Assembly: GCA_963971285.1 (NCBI GenBank)
Contig: OZ020254.1
Coordinates: forward strand, 11,904,001-11,968,000
Source of the DNA: Astropecten irregularis
Lineage: Eukaryota > Echinodermata > Asteroidea > Paxillosida > Astropectinidae
Reading direction: 5' to 3'
DNA length: 64,000 nt
The position numbers were made by a program, and so were the translations under genes. This document shows, one piece after another, positions 11,971 through 23,792 of this stretch. The number at the start of each line of letters is the position of its first letter. Within the stretch, counting starts at the first letter, position 1. The notes under the pieces were generated by a model. That model searched no databases. It was not told the origin of the DNA and was given only the letters and a program-made list of their open reading frames with translations.

Positions 11971-14200
11971 AAACCTCCCTGGATACAAATTTCAAAACAA
12001 AGCTTTCATTTTGTTTTTATTTGCCCCTCCCCCTGTTTATTTTTGGGGCAAGATTTATCATTTCATTATAGAAAAACTGTGTCCTGAAAGTATCCATGAT
12101 TTTCAGCCATGGTTTATCTTGTGCAAGCAAGCCCAGATATGGTTTGGTTGGAAAATAAGGCTGTGTCCGAAATCTCTGGCTGCGGCTACAAATTACACAC
12201 GCACCTATGGCAGCCACTAGCCAGTGACTGCAGCCATTTCCATAGACTTGTGTGTTATTTGCATGAGGTATTGGTACGTAGGGATGAACATCTCACTAGC
12301 AGATGTCGAAATTGGTTGTCTGTTTTGTTATCCATTTATTTATGTTGATACTTATGTTTATTCTGGGGCAGTTGGCTGAGTGTCTGTTCTATTCTGCTAA
12401 CTATGTCATACACCAATTGGTCAAGTTGTTTTGTTGATACCTTATGTTGCTGTATACATGTAGAAGTATCCACTCTTGTGGCCAGTGAATCTGCTCGTGG
12501 CCTGACTTTACCAACAAGGACCATGCTGTTGCCCCAGGAAATGCAAAAGCACATCTCCATCAAGGACTGATGCTACGCTTGGAGAAACGCTCAGCTGAGC
12601 TCTGACATCAAATTCACTGTCTTCATTGACACGGAGGGCAGATAATGGGCTCCGAGTTGCCTACAACCCTTCTACTCATCATCCAGCACGCTCACTGGTT
12701 GTTGAAGTATTTTGTTATGAAGATCAGGTTTCTAGATTTCCAATGCAATTTTATTTTTGTCTTCAGGGGAAGCAGACATCTTGAGCTGACCTCCATCTTG
12801 ACCGCTGTTGGTCAGTCGAGTTGGAGATTTTTTTTTAACAGACTCTGACCAAATCTTGAGTTTTTCAGGTGAACGTCGTTTACAATGCCAATGACAACAC
12901 TGCATGTTGCCATCAGATACTCGAAGAAGATCTGACATCTGGGTTTAATCGTTCCAAGCTGCTTTCCCGAGCCAAAGATCGACCTATGATGTCACCGATA
13001 TGCAAACTGTAGTCTCTTGATAGTCGGCCTTGATTGGCTATAGGTCCTTAGGGTGTGGTCATGCTGACCACTGTCTTCAACAAAGTCAGTCCCTGGTGTT
13101 ATGTTATCCCTAAGCAAGGTACTTTGCTGTAATCGTCGGTGTAATGGATAACAGGTGACTGTTAGCAGGGGCTCTTGCAGCCCGCAACTCCTAGCATTCT
13201 TTGCTGAAAGTTCGCCCTCAACTGTGTACGCACACTTTGGATATGATATTGAAACCAGCTTATTGTTAAGTCACTTTCTGACAGACGTACAAAACCTCTT
13301 GTCATCACAACAAAAATCAGCCGTGAAAACTGTCTGTTATAGGAGGACTCTGTTGTTCAGATCGGCCGTTCAAAAGTGAATGAAATAATGGCGGTCTAAT
13401 CTTGTTCCATCTGATGTATAGATTTATATATATTACTTGTTTTCTTTCGGGGGAAACTTCTGGCCCGTCAACAGAGGGCTCCATTCAAGTTTGATTTGTT
13501 GCTTTCTTTGCGCCCGTCGTTTTCTTTTCTATTATTTATTATGATATAGTCGATAGTTTATATGATATTATTAGGTTATTTCCTGAAATTGCCCGTGGTT
13601 TTTCTTTTTCTTCTAATAGTCTTTAGTTCGTGTTTTGTGTGATTTTGGGAAATTTCAGGACAGGTATAACACCAGAAAGAACCTCGGTTTATTTAAAAGG
13701 AAAAAAAGAGAGAGAATGCATGTTAAATGGTTTTTATTTATTTGTTTATTTAATGCTTCGTTACAAAATCACGAAAACGTTCACTTCATCGATTTGTCAA
13801 TTCCGTACCGCGCGACACGATCGTTCATGATATTTTGGGGTTTGTTGGTGGTGCATAATTTGACTTCACGTTCGTCTGTTGGATTATTTAAACCACGTGT
13901 GAAAATGTTTACAGTTATTTATGTCTTATTTTTCCTTGGAACGTTTACTGGACCGCTTGGGATCGCTATGATTATGTTCAGTCGAGACGCCCGATGGTGA
14001 TTTCAAAATGATGGAAGATTATGATTGTTGGAATTAATTTCGCAGAGCTGCCCCGACGGGAACCATAAAGACCCCCATGAAATTGTTTCTAGCCACCCGT
14101 ATTTGCAAAGCAAACAGCGGCTTGAACGAACTTGAAATTTTCAACAAAACAACCAGTTCTTCTCAGAACTACTCCCACCTCTTCCAATTAGAGTCAAGCA
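11971..14200 (+). other. LDB 3' UTR and 3' flank, no further gene seen
   Basis: About 2.2 kb after the LDB stop. The first part is presumably 3' UTR. The open frames here (for example 13635-14000) show no recognisable domain, no splice partners and T-rich composition. I see no RNA gene or complete transposon. Confidence 0.5.
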
Positions 14201-14444
14201 CAGTGTACACTGTCAACATTTTCAGTAACAATCTCGGTAACATGTTGCCCAGGTACCATGTTGCTGCAAATGTTGTCAGTGTACACAGAGCAAAACGAGT
14301 TGGGTAACATGTCGCAGCAACATCTCGGTAAGATGATTGCCAAATGTAGCTAGTGTACGCAGGGCCCAAAGTCGTTTTACCTAAGTGTGTAGGGCAATAC
14401 AGCGATTCATGAATATTAAATGATTTCTGGTCGGGAAATAGATA

Positions 14445-14600
14445 ATATGCAAATTAGGCTTGCCCTTCACCGACGTGCGTGAGCACTGCATGCTCAGTGC
14501 TTGTGAGAGCACGTGAACAAATCACATGCTGACTCAGGTGGAATTCGAAGTTTTCGAACCCACGACCTCCTGCTTACTAGTGCAGATTATTACCGAAAAT
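14445..14600 (-). repeat. tRNA-derived SINE type C, fragment
   Basis: Shares aaattaggcttgcccttcac and a reversed B box with flank (ttcgaacccacgacctcctg) with the fuller copy at 36037-36215. Present in all three duplication copies (also 17912-18050 and 19459-19615). Confidence 0.65.
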
Positions 14601-16860
14601 GTTGACATAGTGTACACTCTGCTCTATACCCATCGTAGACCTTCTCACTCCACTAATTAATAATTCGAGCGTTGTTGTTTCGTCACTGTGGCCGTTTTCG
14701 AGACCATAAAATTAAAACCGCAGCTTCCGAACCGTCCACCGGAGAGGCCCACCTTTGGTTGTTTTGGCCGACTCGTGGCGTTTAGGAACAACTTTGCCCG
14801 AACGAAGTCCCAATTTAACCAAGCTCTCTCTGCTAATGTTACTTTGGATAAATTCTTCGGTGGCCTGTATTACTTGACATTTGATTTCCTTGATTTTGAT
14901 TTTGTTGTCGTTTTCTAGTGTGTATCTTCTCGATAGTGGCTTCAATCATATTGATTCTGCGAAGCATTTACTATGGAATGAACCCACGCTCAGAGGAAAC
15001 ACTAAACAAAATAAAATGGAGACCAAAATCTAAAATGATAGTTTTCTTGTTTACTTCAAAGCAGGGTTTTTATTGTCTCACCCCTATTTACATTTGCTGT
15101 TGAAAGTTAATTATCATTATTATTATTATTTTTATTTACAAAGCTGACTGCATGTACATCGAGTGCTTTTTTGCACTCGTTACAAAAAGTTAAAGAAGAA
15201 ATTACTTCAAATAATAGTAATAATAAGTTAAGGAAAAAGGAGCGAGCAATTATATGGTACAAGTACTGCAATTGTCCGTTCTGATTCAAAACGGATAGTT
15301 ATAATAATAACCGGGGATGGGACCTTAGGGAGACATTCCCATAAGGTCGTGCACAAACTTTACTCGCTTGTTTCTAAACATTCTCCAAGTCAATGAACTT
15401 GAAATTAACATATGTTTATATTGAGGGCATTCTCTGTTTTCTGTTCAAATATGGACCGCAAAAATATGTCTTTAAAGGGTAGCTGGTACCTTAGGGAGAC
15501 ACCGAAAAGTCCCGATGACTCCTAAATGTCCACTTTTGGAAAGCTAACGTGTCTTTCTAATACCCTATTTGTAATTGTAAGGCTCCTTGCAGTTCTCTCT
15601 CGCAGAAAAATCATAAGAAAATCAATCATTTTGACCAAACACGATAGCAGTCCGTCCAACACGCTGCTGGACCGTCAGGTTAAAGTGGGATCAGTGAAAA
15701 TGTCGGTCCATTTCTAGTCCCGATGATTGTTCGTTTGTGGTCGTTTGTATGTCTATTTGTTTCAATGACAGGTATAATTTCCAAGCGTTCGAATACAACA
15801 TTGTTAAATATCGTGGTTGGCCTCAGCAACATTGTATATATCTCATAACTATTATAACTTATAAGGTTTTTTTTTTCGTTTGAAGTAGTGTGTTTCGTAT
15901 TTATATTCGATTGGATTCATGTACCTTTTTGTTGGAGCGGTTAAATACCGTAGCCGACCATCGCCTCTCTTCTACATACACTGTATACATTATACAGTTA
16001 ATATACATGGCAAAGCATTAATTTGTACGGAAAACAATTTTTTTGGCATGTTATAAATAGGAGGATCTCTTTGTTATAAATCTTAAACCAAAAAAAAAAG
16101 GATAAAGAAAAAATCAACAAAAAGAATGAAGAATTCGTAAATAAAATAAAAATTAATATGGAATAAGGACATTTCCCGTGTTTTGAGTCTTTTTTTCTTT
16201 GGTTTTGTATTTCTTGTTTTAAGAGAAAAATTACTCGATTAAAAAAAAAAATAGGGGCCTCAAATTCGTTTAAAAAATGGCGCTCAAATAAAATTGAAAC
16301 ATAATTCTGATATTTTTTAACATTATAAAACGTGCAGCTTATTTTCAAGCTTTCAGCCAGTACATTGTACTGGTGCGGTAGCGGTAAACACATCATCCAT
16401 TAATGTACACTTATTTACACTTTGGATTTACATACTTTTTTTTCATTATTATACCAATTTCTCGAGTTTGTATTAAGGGAGGTAGGCCTATCGAAATGCG
16501 CGCCTAAATCACTCTTTGTGACCTTCACAAAAAAATGGCAATTTACAATCTACTCATTAAATATCACAAGTACACATACCTATAGAATATTACTACTATC
16601 TTAAAAAAAAGGCCTTCAATGGTCTCGCTTATAATACGTTTATATTCTTTTGGTTTGGAAAGACAAAACATAGGTTATACATTACGTAACCTATTTAGTA
16701 GGTTGCTTAAAGGGAGTACATATAGGATTTGCAAGGCCTCCAAAAAAAATTATTGAGTTTGAGACAGAAGACTCTACAGTTCGTAAACTGTGCAAACAGT
16801 CACCATGGGAAATCTTGGTTCATCAGATGCTCGGTTTTTCAAGGATATCAAGATTTAGTG
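14445..16860. repeat. Segmental duplication copy A (2416 bp)
   Basis: By eye, identical to 19459-21874 at a constant offset of 5014 bp. Eight open frames along its length translate identically in the two copies. A type C SINE lies at its left end. The rest is AT-rich with no recognisable gene. Diverged homology continues to about 16905. Confidence 0.92.
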
Positions 16861-16925
16861 TTTTATTTTCAAAGATCGTTCGTCCGACAATTTTTTGGAA
16901 CAAACGCACACCCTTACTTGTCTTA

Positions 16926-17678
16926 ATGTGGGATATAATTACCTGGCTCAGTTGGAAGGTCTATATCAGGGAAGTCAAACTCCGGACTGTCTCTGGACAT
17001 ATCGGTGACGTCCTCGGCGGAGCCTCGCCTCCCTTTGCCGCCTTTGGACAATCCCGTCGCCACCGGGATCAGCTTGGTTACCCACGGGTTCGGGTTGACA
17101 TTAGCCGGCTGCCACACCAGCGTCACCCGGGCGATGGGAGGCAGCGACTCCAGTTTCGGATAGAAGAAGGAGTTGGCCGGATGGTTGGGGAACTTGGACG
17201 TGATCTGCGTGATGCGCTCCTGCGGGGTGGTGACGTAGTCCGGGGAGGTGAAGGAGAAACCGCCGTCCGTGCCAGCGTCCCACGGCTGGAGGTTGAAATG
17301 GAGGGGCTCCTTGCGCCAGGAGCCCCCCTCGCACAGGTCAAGATTGCTCAGTCCCACGAACCAATCCGGGCTTGGGATGATGCGAGCAGCAAAGGAAATC
17401 TGCAATGGAGATAATGCGGTGCACGGATTAGAGGTAGGCCAGTGACATACATTACAATGGCATTCGTTACATGTAGGGCATGTCGGGCATTAGTTAGGGC
17501 ACGTCATGTGGGGCATGTATTACATGTTGGGACGTATCATCAACTGTTGAATGCATTACATAACATTGCATTACATTTATTAAGATGAAAAACTCGGGCA
17601 AAAAACGTTGACCCACCATCGTGTGGTCTCTTTGCACGAAGACAGAGGCCACCGATCTCCCCGTCCCCGAGCTCAAAG
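16926..17678 (-). pseudogene. SPON2: Truncated duplicate of spondin-2 exons (exon 4 complete, exon 3 partial)
   Basis: Near-identical copy of the gene segment at 24141-24895. The duplicated Spondin_N exon (16943-17399, 457 nt) keeps its length, acceptor and donor, and differs from the functional exon by one residue (Lys for Gln in ITSKFPNHP). The exon above it survives only as 17617-17678 (62 of 215 nt), where it breaks into repeat DNA. No thrombospondin exon or start exon accompanies it, so it cannot make a spondin-2 protein on its own. It lies 3' of the functional gene on the same strand. The near identity implies recent duplication, gene conversion or a mis-assembly. Confidence 0.85.
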
Positions 17679-19460
17679 GTAACAATCTTGGTAACATGTT
17701 GCCCAGGTAGGCATATACCTTGTTGCTGAAAATGTTGACAGTGTACACAGAGCTAAACGAGTTGGGTAACATGTCGCAGCAACATCTCGGTAAGATGATG
17801 GCCAAATGTTGCTAGTGTACACAGGGCCCAAAGTCGTTTTACCTAAGTGTGTAGGGCAATACAGCGATTCATGAATATTAAATGATTTTTTGGTCGGGAA
17901 ATAGATAATATGCAAATTAGGCTTGCCCTTCACCGACGTGCATGAGCACTGCATACTCAGTGCTTGTGAGAGCAAGTGAACAAATCAAACGCTGGCTCAG
18001 GTGGGATTCGAACCCACGACCTCCTGCTTACCTGTGCAGATTGTTACCGAAAATATTGACAGTGTAGGGCCTACGCTTTGCTTTATACCCATCGTAGACC
18101 TTCTCAATGATCGTTTTAACAGACTCCACTAATTAATCATTCGAGCGTTGTTGTTTCGTCTGTGGCCGTTTTCGAGACCACGAAACTAAACATCAGCCTC
18201 AGGGTTTTTATTGTCTCACCCCTATTTACATTTGCTGTTGAAAGTTTATTATTATTATTATTATCATTTTTATTTACAAAGCTGACTGCATGTACATCGG
18301 GTGCTTTTTTTTGCACTCGTTACAAAAAGTTAAAGAAGGGATTACTTCAAATAATAGTAATAATAAGTTAAGGAAAAAAGGAGCGAGCAATTATATGGTA
18401 CAAGTACTGCAATTGTCCGTTCTGATTCAGAACGGTAGTTATAATAATAATAACCGAGGATGGGACCTTAGGGAGACATTCCCATAAGGTCGTGCACAAA
18501 CTTTACTCGCTTGTTTCGAAACATTCTCCAAACCAATGAACTTGAAATTGACATATGTTCATATTGGGAGCATTATCTGTTTTCTATTAAAATATGAACT
18601 GTTAAAATGTTTTTAAAAGGTAGCTGATACCTTAGGGGGACATCGAAAAGTCTCCCTAAGTCCCGATGTCTCCCAAATGTCCACTTTTGGAGGCTAACGT
18701 GTCTTTCTAATACCCTATTTGTAATTGTAAGGCTCCTTGCAGTTCTCTCTCGCAGATAAATCATAAGAAAACCAATCATTTTGACCAAACACGATAGCAG
18801 TCCGTCCAACACGCTGCTGGACCGTCAGGTTAAAGTGGGATCAGTGAAAATGTCGGTCCATTTCTAGTCCCGATGATTGTTCGTTTGTGGTCGTTTGTAT
18901 GTCTATTTGTTTCAAGGACAGGTATAATTTCCAAGCGTTCGAATTCAACATTGTTAAATATCGTGGTTGGCCTCAGCAACATTGTATATAATCTCATAAC
19001 TATTATAACTAATAAGGTTTTTTTTCTTCGTTTGAAGTAGTGTGTTTCGTATTTATATTCGATTGGATTCATGTACCTTTTTGTTGGAGCGGTTAAATAC
19101 CGTAGCCGACCATCGCCTCTCTTCTACAAACACTGTTTACATTATACAGTTAATATACATGGCAAAGCATTAATTTGTACGGAAAACAATTTTTTGGCAT
19201 GTTATAAATAGGAGGATCTCTTTGTTATAAATCTTAAACCAAAAAAAGGATAAAGAAAAAAATCAACAAAAAGACTGAAGAATTCGTAAATAAAATAAAA
19301 ATTAATATGGAATAAGGACATTTCCCGTGTTTTGAGTCTTTTTTTCTTTGGTTTTGTATTTCTTGTTTTAAGAGAAAAATTACTCGATTAAAAAAAAAAA
19401 TAGGGGCCTCAAATTCGTTTAAAAAATGGCGCTCAAATAAAATTGAAACATAATTCTGAT
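17679..19460. repeat. Segmental duplication copy B (diverged, internally shorter)
   Basis: Matches copy A from about 14225 to 16313 with scattered substitutions and small indels. It lacks about 350 bp that A and C have (14712-15063 in A). Its left end joins the broken spondin exon. Its right end joins copy C at a shared atat, suggesting a microhomology junction. Confidence 0.85.
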
Positions 19461-21874
19461 ATGCAAATTAGGCTTGCCCTTCACCGACGTGCGTGAGCAC
19501 TGCATGCTCAGTGCTTGTGAGAGCACGTGAACAAATCACATGCTGACTCAGGTGGAATTCGAAGTTTTCGAACCCACGACCTCCTGCTTACTAGTGCAGA
19601 TTATTACCGAAAATGTTGACATAGTGTACACTCTGCTCTATACCCATCGTAGACCTTCTCACTCCACTAATTAATAATTCGAGCGTTGTTGTTTCGTCAC
19701 TGTGGCCGTTTTCGAGACCATAAAATTAAAACCGCAGCTTCCGAACCGTCCACCGGAGAGGCCCACCTTTGGTTGTTTTGGCCGACTCGTGGCGTTTAGG
19801 AACAACTTTGCCCGAACGAAGTCCCAATTTAACCAAGCTCTCTCTGCTAATGTTACTTTGGATAAATTCTTCGGTGGCCTGTATTACTTGACATTTGATT
19901 TCCTTGATTTTGATTTTGTTGTCGTTTTCTAGTGTGTATCTTCTCGATAGTGGCTTCAATCATATTGATTCTGCGAAGCATTTACTATGGAATGAACCCA
20001 CGCTCAGAGGAAACACTAAACAAAATAAAATGGAGACCAAAATCTAAAATGATAGTTTTCTTGTTTACTTCAAAGCAGGGTTTTTATTGTCTCACCCCTA
20101 TTTACATTTGCTGTTGAAAGTTAATTATCATTATTATTATTATTTTTATTTACAAAGCTGACTGCATGTACATCGAGTGCTTTTTTGCACTCGTTACAAA
20201 AAGTTAAAGAAGAAATTACTTCAAATAATAGTAATAATAAGTTAAGGAAAAAGGAGCGAGCAATTATATGGTACAAGTACTGCAATTGTCCGTTCTGATT
20301 CAAAACGGATAGTTATAATAATAACCGGGGATGGGACCTTAGGGAGACATTCCCATAAGGTCGTGCACAAACTTTACTCGCTTGTTTCTAAACATTCTCC
20401 AAGTCAATGAACTTGAAATTAACATATGTTTATATTGAGGGCATTCTCTGTTTTCTGTTCAAATATGGACCGCAAAAATATGTCTTTAAAGGGTAGCTGG
20501 TACCTTAGGGAGACACCGAAAAGTCCCGATGACTCCTAAATGTCCACTTTTGGAAAGCTAACGTGTCTTTCTAATACCCTATTTGTAATTGTAAGGCTCC
20601 TTGCAGTTCTCTCTCGCAGAAAAATCATAAGAAAATCAATCATTTTGACCAAACACGATAGCAGTCCGTCCAACACGCTGCTGGACCGTCAGGTTAAAGT
20701 GGGATCAGTGAAAATGTCGGTCCATTTCTAGTCCCGATGATTGTTCGTTTGTGGTCGTTTGTATGTCTATTTGTTTCAATGACAGGTATAATTTCCAAGC
20801 GTTCGAATACAACATTGTTAAATATCGTGGTTGGCCTCAGCAACATTGTATATATCTCATAACTATTATAACTTATAAGGTTTTTTTTTTCGTTTGAAGT
20901 AGTGTGTTTCGTATTTATATTCGATTGGATTCATGTACCTTTTTGTTGGAGCGGTTAAATACCGTAGCCGACCATCGCCTCTCTTCTACATACACTGTAT
21001 ACATTATACAGTTAATATACATGGCAAAGCATTAATTTGTACGGAAAACAATTTTTTTGGCATGTTATAAATAGGAGGATCTCTTTGTTATAAATCTTAA
21101 ACCAAAAAAAAAAGGATAAAGAAAAAATCAACAAAAAGAATGAAGAATTCGTAAATAAAATAAAAATTAATATGGAATAAGGACATTTCCCGTGTTTTGA
21201 GTCTTTTTTTCTTTGGTTTTGTATTTCTTGTTTTAAGAGAAAAATTACTCGATTAAAAAAAAAAATAGGGGCCTCAAATTCGTTTAAAAAATGGCGCTCA
21301 AATAAAATTGAAACATAATTCTGATATTTTTTAACATTATAAAACGTGCAGCTTATTTTCAAGCTTTCAGCCAGTACATTGTACTGGTGCGGTAGCGGTA
21401 AACACATCATCCATTAATGTACACTTATTTACACTTTGGATTTACATACTTTTTTTTCATTATTATACCAATTTCTCGAGTTTGTATTAAGGGAGGTAGG
21501 CCTATCGAAATGCGCGCCTAAATCACTCTTTGTGACCTTCACAAAAAAATGGCAATTTACAATCTACTCATTAAATATCACAAGTACACATACCTATAGA
21601 ATATTACTACTATCTTAAAAAAAAGGCCTTCAATGGTCTCGCTTATAATACGTTTATATTCTTTTGGTTTGGAAAGACAAAACATAGGTTATACATTACG
21701 TAACCTATTTAGTAGGTTGCTTAAAGGGAGTACATATAGGATTTGCAAGGCCTCCAAAAAAAATTATTGAGTTTGAGACAGAAGACTCTACAGTTCGTAA
21801 ACTGTGCAAACAGTCACCATGGGAAATCTTGGTTCATCAGATGCTCGGTTTTTCAAGGATATCAAGATTTAGTG
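19459..21874. repeat. Segmental duplication copy C (2416 bp, identical to A)
   Basis: Same sequence as 14445-16860 as far as can be read. After 21874 it continues as a diverged match to copy A to about 21917, then enters unique DNA before the last spondin-2 exon. Confidence 0.92.
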
Positions 21875-21968
21875 CTTTTTTTTCTTCAAAAGATCGTTCG
21901 TCCGACAATTTTTGGAACCATAAAGAACAACCCGACTTGAGTTGTTTTACATATCCCCTTTCACTCAA

Positions 21969-22258
21969 GGTATGAAGATGGTGCTGGTAGAAACATAATG
22001 TTGAAATATTTCCACCTGAAATGCTGTATTTATCCAGGAATTAGTAAAACAAAGACCGAAAACGGTTTTGATCTCGGGTTAAGATCAAAACCATTCTTTA
22101 TGTTTCATAAGAAAAATTGAGTCGGGTTTTCGCTATTTTCTCGTGACTCAGATGTCCGATTGAGCTCAACATTTCATAGGTTTATTATTTCATGTTCATG
22201 TTTGATCAGACAAAGTATGAGTGCTGTCATGTGACCTTTACCAATCATATATTGGAAG
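21969..22258 (+). repeat. TTAA-MITE group 2, end-truncated copy
   Basis: Internal core of group 2 (gatctcgggttaagatcaaa, gatgtccgattgagctcaac) as in 32664-33016, but without clear TTAA-flanked ends. It abuts the right edge of duplication copy C. Confidence 0.65.
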
Positions 22259-23502
22259 GGGCCCCGTTATTTTGATGTTGTTAATTAGGAAATCGTGTGC
22301 GGCAGTCTGGGCTCTAAACCGTATATATTTGGAACAGTGATAGGAAGTTAATTGGACCGTGGCTATTGTCATCTCATCTGCATGTCCGTCTGAAACATAA
22401 AACCAACAACGTGAAACATGAACGGTTTCCGATTTGAACAAAGGAAAACTTCCCCCACCCCAAGCTCCCTTTAGTGTGATGCTTTCGCTGTGTTGGTCTA
22501 TCTTAGCAATGGAATATTATTTCCAGTTTGGATCCGAAAAACTTGCTTCTATCTCATTCTTTTTTCTTAAGTGTCAATTTGAAGTCGGTGCTTCTTCTGT
22601 TTATTGTCAATTTGATGTTAATGCTTCATTTGTTTGAAAAAAATGGTGGCAGCAGACAAGTTTGCCAAAAGCCGAGCATGCGCAAAGCCATCCCAAAGAT
22701 GACTAGTCCATCAGATGCTAGGGGAATATAGCCCTAGCACACAGTTGGACTAACTTACAGAAGCAGACATCATTACTAGTGCTTTATACACTGTTCATGT
22801 AATTTGTTTCTTTTACAGTCGATAACGTGATATACAGTTTTGATAAGAAGCAGAATTTTATAAATTAATTGAACAGAAGTGGTTAAAAGGGATGCCGGAC
22901 GCCCTTGAGGCTTGAATGCTACTCGGAAGTATTAGGAAGATGAGGAATCAGGAGTGGACCAAACATGGCGGTGTTCAGCCCCAGTGCATGTGGACCATTG
23001 AATGGTTTCATGTGACTGATTATGAGCAATAAACTTTAGATCATTGTACCACTATCAGATCCGATGAAAAAAGGTCCATAATCATTGTACCAACTTCGGA
23101 GTACCATCTTCTATGAGCAGCCCGTTAAACCAGCTCGTGTCAGTTCCATGACCACTCTGTAGAGTTTCAGATGATAATTTCCCGTTGAAGGCAGCTTGCT
23201 TGTGACTTTTGGCCAAGCTTGTTAGAATATTAACGTTGTGGGGTGAACATTGAGCAAGGGTTGACAACCAAAAAAGGGTCTGGTACCTGTCTGGTACCTT
23301 TTGTTTTAAGGCCGGGTTCCTTTCAGCGAAGTAGATATAAATAATTTAGGGAATCAGCAACACTATATTTAGAAACAAAGTTTGTATTTCTATCTGATGC
23401 CACTTGGTGACGTGGCTTAAAGCTATACATGTACCAATAATCTTAAGTTTTTATACGTTGGCGAGATTCTCGTCATTGGTAATAATAATTATTATTTTGT
23501 AT

Positions 23503-23792
23503 TTAGACGATGAACCTGTTGCGCTTCTTTTTACCCATGTAGTTCCGTCGCTGGATCTTCATGTACCGTTTGGTCTCCTTCTTGATGACGCCCTTCAGGC
23601 ATCTCTTCTGCGGTCTCGTGACCGTCTCCTGGCATTTCTCGATGCCGATCAGGTTGGGGCAGTCTTGGCCGCCGTTCTTGGGCGGCTGCACGACGATTCG
23701 GAACCGCCTCCGGACTCCCACCTTGCACTTGGTGTCGCAGGGGCTCCAGGACCCCCATGGCGTGACTTCGCAATCGTACGGTATCACGATTT
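23503..23792 (-). CDS. SPON2: Spondin-2 exon 5: TSP1 repeat and basic tail
   Basis: Starts at split codon G|AA after caacag and ends at a TAA (complement of 23503-23505). It encodes [18 protein letters not shown], a TSP1 repeat with six cysteines and a WxxW tryptophan pair of the type that is often C-mannosylated. The last 30 residues are strongly basic ([18 protein letters not shown]), which could aid glycosaminoglycan binding (inference). Confidence 0.93.

Noticed and set aside
13635-14000. 121-residue + strand open frame after LDB
   Set aside because: No domain, no splice partner, T-rich composition; more likely chance in AT-rich DNA.
15998-16396. 132-residue - strand open frame, repeated at 21012-21410
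   Set aside because: Its Phe/Lys-rich low-complexity translation comes from poly-A/T runs, and its duplication follows from the segmental copy. Copy B breaks it.
16815-17414. 199-residue open frame on the + strand
   Set aside because: It is the antisense shadow of the duplicated spondin exon; its Arg/Gly-rich translation matches nothing and the opposite strand explains the sequence.
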